From Eutrigla gurnardus (taxonomy: Eukaryota; Chordata; Actinopteri; Perciformes; Triglidae), in NCBI GenBank assembly GCA_963514095.1, contig OY741264.1:10934054-10998053 (forward strand): 64,000 nt of DNA. Direction: 5' to 3'. Numbering within the stretch: the stretch's first letter is position 1; every line of letters begins with the position of its first letter. Shown here in pieces: positions 1 to 19,049 of the stretch. The translations under genes and the position numbers were made by a program. A model generated the notes under the pieces. The model made no database searches and was not told where the DNA came from. It worked only from the letters and a program-made list of their open reading frames with translations.

Positions 1-1
1 A

Positions 2-2474
2 GGCCGGGGGGTCCACGCTCGGGGCCGCGGTGCTATCAGGGCCCGTGGAAGGGCCTTGAGGGGACGAGCAAGAGGTCTGTCACTGCATGCAGTCGTGGAC
101 TATCGACCACGAGCGCTGGAGATTTCTGGATTCACCGAAGCAGACCATGTGGACCTGCTGCCACACTTTGCTGTAAGTCAGCCTATGACTACATTACGGA
201 GAGAAGGAGATTTGATATCCACAATTAACCAATATGACCTTTTGATGGAAGCTGTGGGTGGAGATCACAGGACTGTGTTAAAGGGCACTGCTAGTGTAAC
301 TGTTGAGGGGGGTGGACATTCAGGGCTCGTAGGTCATGAGGACATGACAAATAAAGCTTTCAGCTGTTCTCACGGCCGTACTTTGGATTAAGACCGTGTG
401 TAGTCCGGTTTAACAGAAATAAAAAATACAAAATCCGAACATCAACACAGTCTAAAATGACATGCATCACATTTATAAAAAGTGGTTATAACCCAACAAT
501 ATTAAAATAAAAAGGATTTTAGTAAAAACAATATTAAAAAAAAATCTCACTTAGGCTTTATAACATTGTCCTCTGGTGGTTACAACCGCACATTGCAAAC
601 GACCAGCTATGGTGCAACAACAAGCTGTTAAGTCCACTCTGTCTAAATGCAAATTAAATAGTGTATGGTACACAAGTTAGTACTTACTTCCTTTCACACT
701 TTTACGTTGTTGTTGATTCAGTGCTCAGTAACCCGAAAAATACTTTCAGCCAATAAGGATAACAAATTATATATTTTTGATTAAAAATACTGCAGCTGTC
801 ACAGTTATCCAGACATGCAGCAGGCAATATGTTTTGAGTATAAACATCGCCACTACTGCTTATTTCAACAGCTGTGATAATTAACTGTTACTGAATTTAG
901 CGGTGATAATGAGTTAATGCAGCAGCGATATTAACAGCAATTTCATGATGATGATAATTTCTTAGTTTGTAAAGTGACCAAAATGATGTGTGTTCACAAT
1001 TTTCAAGCAATTTGGAGAGATTGAAGATTGCCGGATTGATGAAAATCACCTGTCTGCAGTCATCACTTACAACACGAGAGCAGAGGCAGAGCAGGTGAGT
1101 CGACTACCAGCCATGCGGACACTTAAATATTCTTTAGTTTCTTTGTAGATTGACCTCTTTAAGATTCCAAAAGTGAAGGTTTTTACTATTTGGACATCCG
1201 TACGATCACTAAAACCCTGCTTGCTATTTTGATTAAGCCAATTATTTTCACAATTGAAAGTACCTTTTTTCACTCATTGTAAAACGCATAACCAATTGTT
1301 TCTGTATTTGTCCACCTGTAGGCGGCTATTCATGGAGTCAGGTTCAACAACCAGACTTTACGCCTGGCCTGGCATAAGGCTGTCAAGACTCTCAGTACGG
1401 TGGATGCTGACGAGGCAGAACCAGACGAGGATGAGGTTTGTGGACATTTCTCACTCTGCATATATTTGTTTTCTATGGGAGCTGATCAGTACTGTTGATT
1501 CTTGTTGAGGTTTACTGTAGAATGATGAGCAGAGTGCTCAGGCAGTCTTATTTCTTCCAGCGCTACCATTGATCCTTGATTAACAATCCGCAAGGGAATA
1601 TTTACTTTAGTGGAGGTATTGGGTTTCTTTAGAAACCATTCTTCTGACAATCAAAATTGAGCTCCACATTCTTAGATTAATTTTTGCAATTTTTCACAAT
1701 TTTTGCAATAGAAATGCCTTTTCTTTTCATCTGCGTTTTATCTTTTTGTACACTAAACATACAAACTCCTCAAGACGTTTTTATCCTTATGTACCAAAAA
1801 TAATCCTATGACACACTCTTGCAGTGACTTTGCTTTTGCTCTGAACGTTATTTGCATTATTTTTTTAATATACAGAATCAATGGACTTCATAACATGAGA
1901 TTTTGTAAACATTTTATATATTAGTAATCATAATAACCAGCCTTATTAATCATTTCTATAGCTTGTTTGTGTAACAAAATTACCAAAGGAATAATCATCT
2001 TATAGATTGACCCCCACAATTCCACACATTGAATACATGTATGCTTGTATGTTGCTAACATGTAAGCTTTATAATATCATATGTCCCTAAATGTATACAG
2101 GATTGTTATTTAATATGTAACATTATTACTTTGGAAAGTTACATTTTGAGAACACAAGAGGGAGCCATTATACATTGGAGCATGGATTGTCTTCATGTGG
2201 CTTTTGCATGGCGACTCATAGTTTCATTAAGCAGCTGCTCTGTCTGTTAGCATAATTCTCTCAAGATGAGACTTCAGTCTCTCGATACCTTTTAAATACA
2301 TGGTTGTAGATGAGTGATGATGAATCCTTCCACTTTAAATTGCCTTTGCCTTTTTGAGGATGTTAAAACCTTTTCTCTCATCAGTACCCGGAAGAGTCGC
2401 TGAGTGACGATGCATTGCTGCAGGATGATGACGAGGAAGAGGATGACAACGAGCCTCGCTCCTGGCGCAGATGA
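2..2474 (+). CDS. rbm26: RNA-binding protein 26, C-terminal part (last four coding exons; 5' end outside window)
   Basis: Coding exons read as 2-172 (continues upstream), 1008-1094, 1322-1435 and 2385-2474, all joined in phase 0 with GT-AG introns (GTAAGT, GTGAGT, GTTTGT donors). The 153 visible residues begin with an Arg/Gly-rich linker. An RRM follows, starting at HAVVDYRPRALEISGF and continuing through DLLPHFAQFGEIEDC, AVITYNTRAEAEQAAIHG and LRLAWHKAV. The acidic tail ends DNEPRSWRR-stop. This tail and the RRM wording match vertebrate RBM26; the paralogue RBM27 diverges here. Known role: RBM26/27 are nuclear zinc-finger/RRM proteins working with the ZFC3H1-MTR4 (PAXT) exosome adaptor in polyadenylated nuclear RNA decay. 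The N-terminal PWI-like and CCCH domains lie off the window. The ATG at 56 lies inside the RG linker and is not the gene start. Confidence 0.93.
173..2384 (+). other. rbm26: rbm26 introns
   Basis: Three introns interrupt the RRM and the acidic tail: 173-1007, 1095-1321 and 1436-2384. They are AT-rich, with no other gene, microsatellite or recognisable transposon. The acceptors are TTTTCAAG, ACCTGTAG and CTCATCAG. Confidence 0.85.
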
Positions 2475-3010
2475 TCGGTCAGAGGCTACTTCCTGGTTCT
2501 ACTGCTGTGGAGGTCGAGCAACAATCCAGCAAATTTATAAGATTTCAATGCCTGTTATACACCAACAAGGCACATTTCACTTTGGCAAGACGTTTTTTTT
2601 TCTCCCTCTCAAATGTGTAACTAGCAGGAGAACCGTGTGCGTGTGAGTTTGATTATTTTTAATGTGTATACCAGATGCAACAATGGGGATTTTTTAATGG
2701 TCTTAATGTAGAAATAGTATTTCTTTTGTCATTTTCACTTAACACAAATAGTTTGTCAGGAAGTGTGGCTGCTGATCACTTAAAGACACCTTTGTTGAAC
2801 TCTCAGTTTAAGAATACAAAACCTGTGTTGTAATTTAATTGAATGACAGACAGTAGCTTTTGCAAAATAGTATTAGATTGACTGGTTTAAATGCTCCTGT
2901 GTAAATATTTTATTCCTGGGTTCAAATGATTTGTATGAAAGCTTGGCTTCTCAGTTCTTGGCTTAACTTTGGATTGTACAAAAAATAAAGAATTGAAATG
3001 GTCTCAAAAC
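2475..3010 (+). other. rbm26: rbm26 3' UTR with poly(A) signal
   Basis: Starts right after the TGA at 2472-2474. An AATAAA at 2984-2989 is the first canonical poly(A) signal, so the short 3' UTR probably ends near 3005-3015. An A-rich tract (about 3000-3150) follows. Transcripts may also run on, because spliced-looking sequence lies just downstream. Confidence 0.6.
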
Positions 3011-3650
3011 AAAAACAAAATGGTCTGCCAAAAAAAAGAAAAAAGAAAAGATAAAACAACAAAAAAAAGAAAAAACTTTGGCAGTGGAAAAAAAGAACAC
3101 TCCTAAAAGAGCTGAAGAAAGACCATTTCAAAAAAACAAAAAAACTTCTTCTTCACCTAAAGAGCAAAAATTCCTACTTCTATCAATTTTGTTACTTTTT
3201 TACTTTTTTTCTTTTTTCCTTTTTTTTTGGGGATCGGTAAGGTAACCTTGTACATTGCACTGATTTTCATGCCAAGGTAAGATCATGACAATCTAAAATT
3301 GCCTAGGCTAACAAAATGTACGTACGTTGACAAATACAGCAATAACTAAGAACATTTGTGTTCTTTTTGTTGCAGGAGGTGTCTGTCTGCGGTATTCAGC
3401 TACAACCCTTCCTTCTCCTAGAAGCTTCAACATTTTAGAATGAATTACTCTAACAGTAATTGTATTTTAACTTAATGCTGCTGTATTGAACTACTTTTTT
3501 TATATATTGTATATACATGTTTCTAGCATTTTGTTAATTTGATGTGAAATTTGCCTGCTGCAAGTTCTTGAGCCATCTTGTATCTGTGGGTAAATTAAAT
3601 TAAACAAAAATGTATTTTTAACTATTGAAAATTATTATTTTTAAATGAAT
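3011..3650 (+). other. Spliced-looking segment downstream of rbm26 (possible alternative 3' UTR exon)
   Basis: A strong donor (CCAAG|GTAAGA, intron from 3277) is followed by a branch-point-like AATAACTAAG and a pyrimidine-rich TTCTTTTTGTTGCAG acceptor ending at 3375. This would be a 99-bp intron, a typical teleost size. A weaker donor sits at 3237. Sequence after 3376 is AT-rich, has no long ORF, and has an ATTAAA-type signal around 3593. It could be an extended, spliced rbm26 3' UTR or a separate transcript. The splice signals are seen; transcription is inferred. Confidence 0.35.
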
Positions 3651-6600
3651 CGCTTATTTAATGCACCACTTGGCCAACAGGCTTAGTGACCCACATCAAA
3701 CACACCCAAAATGTTATGTCACCTACAGGTGCAGGCTGGGTTTGACTAACAAACTCGTGATGAGTCCTTCAGTGACATATTTACTTGGGAGGTTTTTCCC
3801 TCAGTGAAGTGTCTGAAGCCTTGCTGCCGTTTCTGACAATAATACCTGATGCGACTCCAGAGCCTCGTTCAGCTCACTCAAAGGGACACAGAAGCCGAGT
3901 GGACTGGATGCATTGTGCTTTTGAATGTCCAAGTCGAGAAGTTGAACCTGAAGCATATTGAGGGCTGCGGTGCACTAGACGTAGGAAATATGGACAACTG
4001 ACATCAGCCAAAGACCAGTGTTAAATGTTTCAAAAAGGCCCACATTTAATGGAATTTATTATTCATTTTATTATTTGCACATCTCAAAATGCCCTCAGCT
4101 TTTGCTTTTTTTCAAACCGAAAGTGAATAGGAGTCGTGTTTAGGTTTAAGGGATTTGCTTCCTTTCCTTCCTTCCTGTAAGAGGCTGGTATACACCTGCA
4201 GACAGACTTTGGACAGAACACCTCCCACAATCTCTCAGCCTGGAATGAGAGAGGACAAATAACCCAATCAGTGTCCACCCGTTCGGTGTTTCTGGGCCAC
4301 CTCTGGTGCCTGTCAGACTTACAGAGATAATTGTGAAAAATCAGATTTGCTCTTGTAGAATATCTGCTGTTATCATTTAAGCCCTTTCCTCCTGTGCCGC
4401 CACCAGAAAACCCTCCATCTCTCAGTGTGGGAGTATTAAATGCCCCCTCCTGCCGCCTCATTTACCTACTGTGGTGCCATCAAACTCACACGAGCATCGC
4501 TTGCGATCAAACAAGCTGATGAAGTTTTCTCTTCACACGTGTGTAGTTGTGTCAAAAAACCTGTAGAACCTGTATTGACACAAATTCCCAGATATTGTGA
4601 CAAATTGCTCAGTAGAACATTGTGGAGCAGCTACACAAATACATGTAGGACTTAGCCCCATGTCGTCTCCAGCATGCAGGAATGTCTGAGGCCTCCCTTT
4701 GTGTCTCAGTGGGCACAGGATGTTCATATGCTCTGTGTGGGCTTAGAAAATATGTGCTAACAGGTTTACAGCATCCGTGTCATCCATTATATAAATCTTT
4801 ACCTTCTGATTTGTGTCAAGGAGACAAATGGCATGACATTTTTGAATGAGCTTTAATAATGTTGTTTCCCCCCTCTCTCTTTTGGGTATGGAGTATGCAG
4901 ATGAAACTGTTTGTTCAAAGTCTCACTTTTGTTTGCTTGGAGATTTGCTGTCTGTCAGTGAAAAGGATTGTAGTTTCTCTTAGAAATCCTCGGGGGCTCA
5001 AGAAGTCGGTCATATTGATATGCACCAACTAGCAAAATGCATAACATTACACATTTCTAATGTATTTATTCAAATTTATTTGAAAATCATCTTTGCATTT
5101 TCACAACACAAAAACAATGCCGAATGTCAATTAACACGGATTACCACTTAACCAATTTTGTAGCATAATACGTAGAAAATAAATCCTAATGGATGATTAT
5201 GTGTTGGTCACTTGCTGTTTGGCTCTTATCCATTACAAGTGAAGATCTGAGGAAGGTGTTCCTGATCTCAAAGCAGCAGTGACCCCTCCCAACACACCGC
5301 TCTATGCTTTCACACGCCTTAGCCCCATTGCTACAATGCCTGTAAAGCTATTAATATTTTATGTGATCATCGGCCTCCATAAGCAAATTTCAGTCCCCGG
5401 CAAGTTGAGCCAAAGCATGATTAATTTAGTATTTATACCCTGACAACCCTTTAAACAACACAGGGCCCCTGGCCACAAAGCAAGGCACAGTTTGAAACAA
5501 AACTAGCAGCCCCTAAATCATAATCAGCATAGTCATTCAGGATCATTTGAGTTTGGGGACACATGTTTTTCTGTAACAGGCGCTGCAGTTTTAGTGGGGT
5601 AGCAGTGACTGTGGAAGGCAGCCTCAGTTGTTAAGCTTCGCCAATAAAATGAAGTGCTGCATAAAAGAAATCTTTTGTTATTACTCAGCTGCAAGACAAA
5701 GCCACTTGTTTCTTCATCCTCAGTTTGTCGGGGAAATTAGACACATCAAAGCCCGACAAACGTGTCTGCTGACCACAGATCCCAGGTAACTCTGCTAGCA
5801 GGCCGATGCCAGCAACACATCAAAACATGGCTGCTCCGAAAATGCAGAATATCTTTCGATCACGATGCTGAAATGTAACTATTTGGTATGAAACTCTTTT
5901 CTCAACATACATCAGGAGTCCAGACAAGACCCCAGGAAATAGTCCACTGTAATTCATCATTTTATATCCCAATTTATTACCCGCTTATTTGCTTTTTTTA
6001 ATAAACAAAATTGATCAGCTCCAGCTGCAAGTAAGATATTAATAAACATTTTGAGGAGCCCACTCCAAGCTACAAAACACAAACTTTCTCATGAAGACAG
6101 TTACAACAACAGGAAAATGTTCACATAAACATCTTTTCAAACCGTTGTTTCTGTCGTTTGTGAGATTTTTCTTTTGAGGGTGAAGGTGTCTTTTGCAGGA
6201 GATAGACCAAGCCGCTCACAGTGTGCTTCTTTTGACCCTATGAAAACATGTAATTTATGACAAGCTTGAGAAACTGTGCAGCATGTTTGTGACTGTGACC
6301 CTGAAAAGGTGGCTACAGATAATAATGGATGGATGCATGGAGGGAGTGTCACAGGCAATTCTCGTGTAAATACGTGCAAGCAAACTACGTGTAGAGATTA
6401 TAAACATTTTGCTGGTAAACTGTTTATAGATGAACTAAATGAAATTGGTGAATTAATCCAGGAGGATCAGCAAAACTAAACTAATTTAATTTATACTTGT
6501 GATTGGTTGTTACTTACACCAATGCTCTATGTTGACACTTTTGTTATTGATCCTTTTTAAAGCAAAGATGTCTGATCTTTTGTGCTGAGGATTTAACTCT

Positions 6601-7289
6601 GAGAGTTTTATGTTCATCCGAGTCACCTGATGTTAAAGTCTGTCAACATATCTTTTTCAACTGAACCCTGGCTCAATAAAAAATGAAATATTTGTCTTTG
6701 TTGATTGCAACAGTTCCTTTCATTTCATGTTGTAACACTGCTTTTGTGATGTAATAAGTCAATCAATTGGATATCTGTATTATTGTAGCTTTTTGTACGA
6801 ACGATTAGTTTGAAGAGAAAATCCGGCCATATTGGACAACATGTCATTTTTTTGTATGATTGAAGAAATCTAGTACCATTACCATCCAGTGCTCATGATT
6901 CCTCGTCCCTCTCATTTGAGCCCAGATCGGGGCCAAAAGTCTGAAACTGAAACTATACCGTCTGAAAGTGAAATGTGAAAAAAAAAGCATCAGTCAGCGA
7001 AGCAAACAAAGTGGAGCAGTGGTCGGGCAAAAACTGAGATGAACTGGCAACAGGGAGCAGACTGAAAGGGGTTTCTATAAACGGGGAGCAAGGGCTAATG
7101 AGACATAGATGAAATGAAGAAGGGGCAGGCCAGATAATACACACTAACGCGGCACAGGAAGTGGAATGTCTGAAATTAGAGGAGAGGTAAGTAACAAAAT
7201 AAAACAGGAAACAAAAACACTGAATGTAAAGAACTTGATTATCCATGCCACTGTGAGTTTTATTGACAAACAATACTATGTAATGACTA
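3651..7289. other. Intergenic sequence, no gene seen
   Basis: Unique AT-rich DNA without coding exons, long microsatellites or recognisable transposons. Short chance ORFs on both strands have no family resemblance. Confidence 0.6.
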
Positions 7290-8460
7290 TTTGGACCCTT
7301 TTTTATTAACCTGCTATTTTATAATTTTTTTATGACTTTGATATTTTTACAAGCTATATCATGGCTTTTTATATGACTTTTTTGGCATCGTACAACATGA
7401 CTTTTATGCACATGACTATGACGTTTCGACAAACTATACTATGGATTTTTTTATTACTTTTTGTGACAATTACAATATTTTTTCAGCATACTATACTGTC
7501 TTTTTTATGAAATGTTCAAGTTAATATACTAGATAATAACTTGTTTGACGGACTATAGTACGCCTTTTTTCAACCTACTATTCTGTCTATCTTTTGACTT
7601 TTTCTTGACTTTTTGATAAACTAAACTTTTTTTTGACTACACCATGACTTCTTTTGAAATCTACACTATGACTGTTTTTATATCATTTTTAAAAAAACTT
7701 TGTATGACTTTCTTTAGACATATTAAAGTATGACTTTTTTCGACCCACTGTACTTGATGTACTATGATGTTTTATGACCTTTTACGACATACTATAAGAT
7801 AACTTTTTTTTGACATCCTATACTATTACTTTATTCAACAAATGACATTTTTATCACTTTTTTGACGTGGTATATTTCAACACTTTAATTACCTTTTTTC
7901 AACATACTATAGTATAATATACTATAGCATTCTTTGGGCTCAGAGGTAGAGCGAGAGGTCCTCCAATAGGAAGATCGACGGTTCGAATCCCGGCTCCTCC
8001 AGTCTGCAGCTGAAGTGTCCTTGGTCAGGCGGCTCCTCTGCCATCGGTGTATGAATGTGTTGGGTAAAAGCACCTTGAGTAGCTAGTAGCTAGAAAAGTG
8101 CTACATAAATACAGCTCCATTTACCATCTGTCCTTTTGACATATTATACTACTTTTTTATTACTTTTTCTGACATGCTATACTACAACATTTACATCAGT
8201 TTTTTTGACATAGTATACTATGACTTTTTTTCCAAATAGTATTACTTTTTTAAGACTTTTTTTCAACATTACTTTTTTACAACTTTTTTTGACTTGCTAT
8301 ACTATGCAGTTTTTCAGAATTAAAAAAAAAAAAACGTGATGTTTTAATGACTCTTTTCGACATGTTATAGTATGATTTTTTGACATAACATTCTATGACT
8401 TTTTTTAATTATGTTTTGAGACTTTTTAAGACATGCTTTATGAGTTTTTTGGCAATATAA
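7290..8460. repeat. Degenerate tandem array based on a CTATACTATGACTTTTTTGA-like unit
   Basis: The stretch is built from imperfect, variable-length (roughly 20-40 bp) repeats of ATGACTTTTTTGACATACTA and permutations, e.g. around 7430, 7660, 7800, 8160, 8215 and 8345. It is rich in T6-T8 runs followed by GACAT and in TATACTATG. It has drifted heavily and is split by a SINE at about 7933-8130. Similar low-complexity arrays are common in percomorph fish genomes (recollection, not checked). Confidence 0.75.
7933..8130 (+). mobile_element. tRNA-derived SINE copy
   Basis: It begins with an A-box-like GGCTCAGAGGTAGAGCG (about 7937-7953), then a B-box GGTTCGAATCC (7980-7990) and CGGCTCCTCCAG, as in a tRNA head. 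The body then reads GTGTCCTTGG, CATCGGTGTATGAATGTG, CACCTTGAGTAGC and AAAAGTGCTACATAAATAC, which is the typical body of an abundant teleost tRNA-SINE. The tRNA part is not a functional tRNA: there is no plausible full cloverleaf acceptor stem. The copy looks shortened and mutated. Interrupted flanking array sequence on both sides shows it inserted into the tandem repeat. Confidence 0.75.
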
Positions 8461-11400
8461 AACAACAACATTAAACACAACAGCTGATAATGAGAACCAA
8501 ACAATACAAATACACTTTCATGGACTACATGTTAGCATTAACACTGGAAAGTGGAGAATTGCATTTTCATGGATTCAGAAAAATCTGAAGACTTTCACAG
8601 TTCACAACCCGTGTAAACATCAGTCCCCATGAAACACAATATATTTAAAGTCAGCAGAACTTTGAGCTTCAATAATTTCAAGTTGGAAAAAGTTGCACAT
8701 ATTCAAAGCAAGTTTGGTGTATGAAATAAATCGTGGATATTTGCAAGATAAATTCTTTAATTTAATTTTCATTTATTTTCTTGTTGATAACATTTGAATA
8801 CATTTAAGCTTGTGTGAATATGTATTTTTGGGAAGAAGTTGTATCCCATAAAAACTTAAAAAAAAATAAGAATATAATGTAAGAAAATAATGAAACAGAT
8901 ATGCTGTCAATAGTAGCCTATGAATTGCCTCAAGAAGGGAGGCACACACATCAATCATTGACTTCAGAGAAGTGAAGAAGAAATTTGGTTGTATATCCAG
9001 CATCCAGCAGCAAAAGTGTACTGCAGTTAATGAGCCGCCACATATAAAGGCCTGCTGTGGATGACATGCTCAACTCAGTCCCCAAAGCCCTGAAGCCCCG
9101 CCCCCACTACCACACAGAGTACTGTTCACTTTTTTATTCAAAGTTTATTAATATTGAATGTTTTGAAGTGTGAAGGAGATCCGATGGATGCACACATGTA
9201 CAGACAGAGATTCCTTTCAGATGCTGCTGCTACAGCGCCATCTATTGGCCAAATGGCACCAAATTTGTTGTGGTAACTCAAACCATGATATCTACACACA
9301 AAATGTGCATTAGCACAAATGTTCAGTATAGTTTCTTTTGTTATATAAGCACTGCCCACAGCATTTCAGCAAATGTTCAAGGCCAGCTATAGTAAACAGT
9401 AAATTATAATCAATCCTATACTTTTTACCAGTTTACTGTAAATATCTTTAAAGCCTCAATACGCCTAAAACACATAACATTTAGTTTTTTAGTGTGAAAG
9501 TACTAACAGCTCCTACCGTGTCACTGAGAGGTTTTTTATATTTAAAAATGAGTTACATGATTGACATATTCTAGCCCACCCAGTCTTTTTCACTTGTTGA
9601 AATACCTTTAGGGGCAAAACAATTATGACAAAACATTATTATAAACACTAGTATTGCCTATCACGTATAATGTAATGCACCATTACTGCTGACTTCATAT
9701 TCCTACACCTTAGTAGTATTAGTTGGGGTTGTATCAGACTAGTACATGATTACGAGTAAGAGTACATGATCAGACCCGATACCTGATACCGTTATCAGTG
9801 TTTCCATAATTTTGATATTTATATTGCTTTGAGATGTACGGCAGATATCAGGGCGTTTAGCTGATGCAATGAGTCTATTTATTTATCAATTTAATCAGTT
9901 TTTGCTGTATCATTTTTTGGACCATCATCATCAAATGTATAAAAAAACATAGGTTGTGTTTTGTGTTTTCAAATCAAAATTCCAACCCTCGTTTTCATGA
10001 TGAGTAGCTAAAGTGAAGACATGTGACTGGAGACAGTTTCTTTTTCCCTGTTAGGATGAGTGTGTGTGGTTTTGTAGGACGTCATTGAGAATCTAATTAG
10101 GCTTTACACTAACATGATCACTGTACGGTTCAACTTCATTAAACATAATCTGCAGACACCGCTGGACGCAGCAGGCCCCTCCCTCCATGTCCTCATTCCT
10201 GTCATTGATTGGCGGAGTGATTTGCAACATGTAATCCGATGCTCTGTGACAGGTTGTAACAGAGGTTAAAGATAGCAATTTAATTATGTGTCAGAGGTCA
10301 CTTTAAAGACTGACCCTTGACCCTTCACCACAAGATTCTACTGATTAGTGACAACCTTTTGGTATTGGTATACAGTTTGGAAAAATACTGCATTTTTGTA
10401 CAATTTGGTACATTATTTATAGAGATGATTGTGACTGCCTGGTTTACAAAAATGTTTGGAAATGTGCACCTTTATTCTTTCTATTTTGTACGTATCATTT
10501 TTGTTATTATGCACTTTTGCCACCTATTATTATTAAAAATCTGCCCTTTCTCGTTCCCACGGTGTCAAATACCAATATTTGGCCAGGCCAATAGCATGGT
10601 AAAAGCACTCTTTAGCATCTGTATGAGATTTTTCCTCAACCTAACTTAGTGGTGTTGCTGCCTAAACCTAAACAAGCGATTTTGTTTGAAATCTCAACAT
10701 GTTTACTACAACCGTAGTGCAGGCTCTTATCTGTAGAAAAACCTAAAAGTAGAAGCAAGAGTTAGTTTTACTGTGATTTTACATGCTGGACTATTTCTTA
10801 GTCTGCTTAGCAACATCTACAAACCCTAACCCAGCCAAGCCTAGAAAAAGTCAGGCACATAACCCTCCAAAACAGCAAATTGTAATTCTTTTACACTTTG
10901 GTCTTAATAACACAAAATAGAATAAGTTAATCGTACTTGTAATTTCTTACCTTCGGGCGGAGCCATAACTGTTTCTTGGATTTCAGTATTTATGCTCAGC
11001 TAAATGTCTGCTGGCAGTAGTTTCATATTTAACAGGGTATTGTGTAAATTATATATCAATCTTCCAATTCAACTCTCTGCAAGAAAGCAAATAAGCATAT
11101 TTTCTAAAATACTAAACTATTCCATTAAATTTACATTTACTGTTCACATCACAAATGTTTTCACCCAGTGCATTGGGTATGTAGCAACCTCCAACCACTT
11201 TGTTTTCAATAAAACCTAAATTATTCCTCATGCCATCTATTTTTTTTTTTTTTGGTTGTGGCTCTGACTTGTTTATGATAGTGTGAAAGAGCACAAAGTT
11301 GTTCTGTGTGTCATTAGGCCTCTAGGTACAAGCACAGACTAACATTTCTATAGCCAGCCACATATGCAAATGATAGGGCAATCGTAGATATACAAATATG

Positions 11401-13307
11401 TACCCATAGTCCTCGCGGTCTAATGGCCTCCCTCCCTCTGGTTAGCTCAATGGCTCATTTAGATATCTGCTTGGTTTATTATGTGAATAAGTCATGCCTG
11501 GCTTGTTACGACCCTCTAGGTTCCTGTTTCTGCTGTGTAGCTGAGATGTGTGGTGCTCAATTAGGCTGCCTGGCTAGCAGAGTTAACCCTTCGCGCCAGA
11601 TAAGCTGTTTTTTTCAGCCAGATGGGGTCGGTACAGTATGGGGGCGTTCCAGCAGGGATCAAAAGATCAATCCTAATACAGTGCTACCAGGCTGACCTCT
11701 CAGATGTAATAAAGGTGCCATCTTTCACCCTTGGGGCCTATTCAGAACCTCCCACCGCATGAACAAACCTGGTATCTTTAAATTAGCTGACTTGCTTGCC
11801 CTGCAGGTAATTGCATTAGTTTATCAATGTTCAACACAATTTATTACTTACTCTAGCACCAGTAGGATCCTGGTGTTAATGTCCTCTGTGAGGAGACAGC
11901 GGGCCGGGGTCTTTGTGTTTGGGAGCTTGTGTATGTCTGTGTGTCTCTTTGTAAATAAAGAAAAAATAAATACAATGACACCAAAAAGTCAAATCACAGT
12001 TTTATTGCCAATGGAAGGTTTCATCCATACAGATCTACACATAAATCAAGGTCTTATATGTGCATATTTGGTCCAAATTATGACCTTACATTTCACTATA
12101 CACATATATACATCCATATAGTAATATCCATACAATTTATTGGGGACCTTGCTCTTCTTTCTTCCCATTTCAGTGTTTCTACACGCTTTGTCAGTGATCA
12201 TTACAGCTCTAGCTTTTAAAACTTTATATGACAGCAGACTTATATGCCTTAATAGGTGCTTAAATCAGATTGTCTTTCATTACACTAAAAACAATATTAC
12301 TGTCTGTCCTTTTCAATGGGGTTCTGTGGCCAGAGGCTGCTGCGTACCTCCCTCACATCTGTATGCATGATGGATCTGTCTGAGGTAATAAACAGACCCT
12401 GCTCTTTTTCCTGCTTGCTGGTATCATTATTCCTTGCCCCTCAGATGGATTATGGCCCACTGTGCAACATGTAGATGAGTGGCGCTCCTCTGATTGCCTT
12501 ATGGCCATCAGGCTTTGCATATTTACTGCCCATGAATCACGGTGCGCAGAAAACCCAGAGCAACATATTCCGATCCTCCTCCCTCCTCCACGTTTTACCC
12601 TCCACTCTGTTTAACACTGTCATTGGGCCTCTCATCTCACTTTGTTTCCTTCAGCTGTCTTTCTCTCACTGATCTCCTCCTTCTCTACAACTCTTTCATT
12701 GTCCATCTTTCCCCTTGCCTTGATCCCTCTCCGTGCATTCCCAGCTGCTAAATTAAAGCATGTATTATTAATACTGCTCTATCTTTGTCCATCCTTCTTC
12801 CCTGTTCATATGACTGCTACATTAAGTGTAAATTGTTTCGCTGTAATTCCCTTTTAATGTTCCTGTTATAATCAGTGTTTCTGGTGTGCGGAGGCAAGGG
12901 AGGGGCGAACAAAAGAGAGCGAAGGCGACCGAGATCACAGGCTTTTACTCTAACTTACTGTTTGATGTGTGGCTTGCGTGCTACAGGACCGTAATTAGGT
13001 CTGTTTTACAAGTCAAATGTACATGGGGCCAATCTGCAAAATACGAGATTAATAAAAGAAAGTTGTCAGATGAAGCTGGCTATGGTGGGTTGTCTAAGCC
13101 CCAGGGAAAGAGCAGCACACTTTCGTGCTTACAGCCTATTTTTTATAGCAGCTACCCATTGTCCTGTGAAAACTGAACACAACCCTGATGTAAAGACCTG
13201 CATGATTTGTAACAATCTGAGCTGTAATCTGACATTTGTTGCTGAGAATAGTTCAAATCTCCCCCTTGGAATCAATAACGGCCATGCTGTGCCTTATCAC
13301 TTGCCTT
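8461..13307. other. Intergenic desert segment
   Basis: Mostly unique sequence with no gene recognised. Around 9230-9260 the ACAGCGCCATCTATTGG string resembles a motif seen in teleost dispersed repeats and is also a minus-strand CTCF-like core (9235-9248). A block at about 11340-11760, including a perfect POU octamer ATGCAAAT at 11364-11371, is non-repetitive and could be regulatory. Confidence 0.5.
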
Positions 13308-13590
13308 TTTTTAAGGGTCAGTTAACCCAAAAGCCAACAACCCCTCCTCAAGAACATTGTTACCTTAAGCAGCATCTTCCCATGGCCTTTTTGGCTTCAT
13401 TCCCCCAGGTTTTGAGATATCTGAACTTCTGCTTCATCGTGATGGCACGCTATCATTTGCAGTTCTCACATTAAAACATTACATTTGAGAAACAAAGTCC
13501 CACTCTGGACACTACACAGACCTTGCCGTCAAATGTTTCATCCATGCTAACAGCAGGGCTTTATGGATGGAAATGTCGACCTGTTGGTTG
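13308..13590 (+). repeat. Dispersed teleost repeat, diverged copy 1
   Basis: Begins GGGTCAGTTAACCCAAAAG and contains AGGTTTTGAGATATCTGAAC and GCAGTTCTCACATT. The same landmarks in the same order recur in a second copy at 21178-21440. I recognise the pattern as a widespread perciform interspersed repeat that cannot be named without a repeat library. It has no coding capacity. Confidence 0.5.

Positions 13591-19049
<5,459 letters not shown>

Noticed and set aside
7937..8010. A tRNA gene (A- and B-box present)
   Set aside because: The boxes are followed by a typical SINE body and no complete cloverleaf can be drawn; it is a tRNA-derived SINE head.
13070..13474. A 134-codon ORF on the + strand
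   Set aside because: It overlaps a dispersed repeat and has no recognisable protein features.
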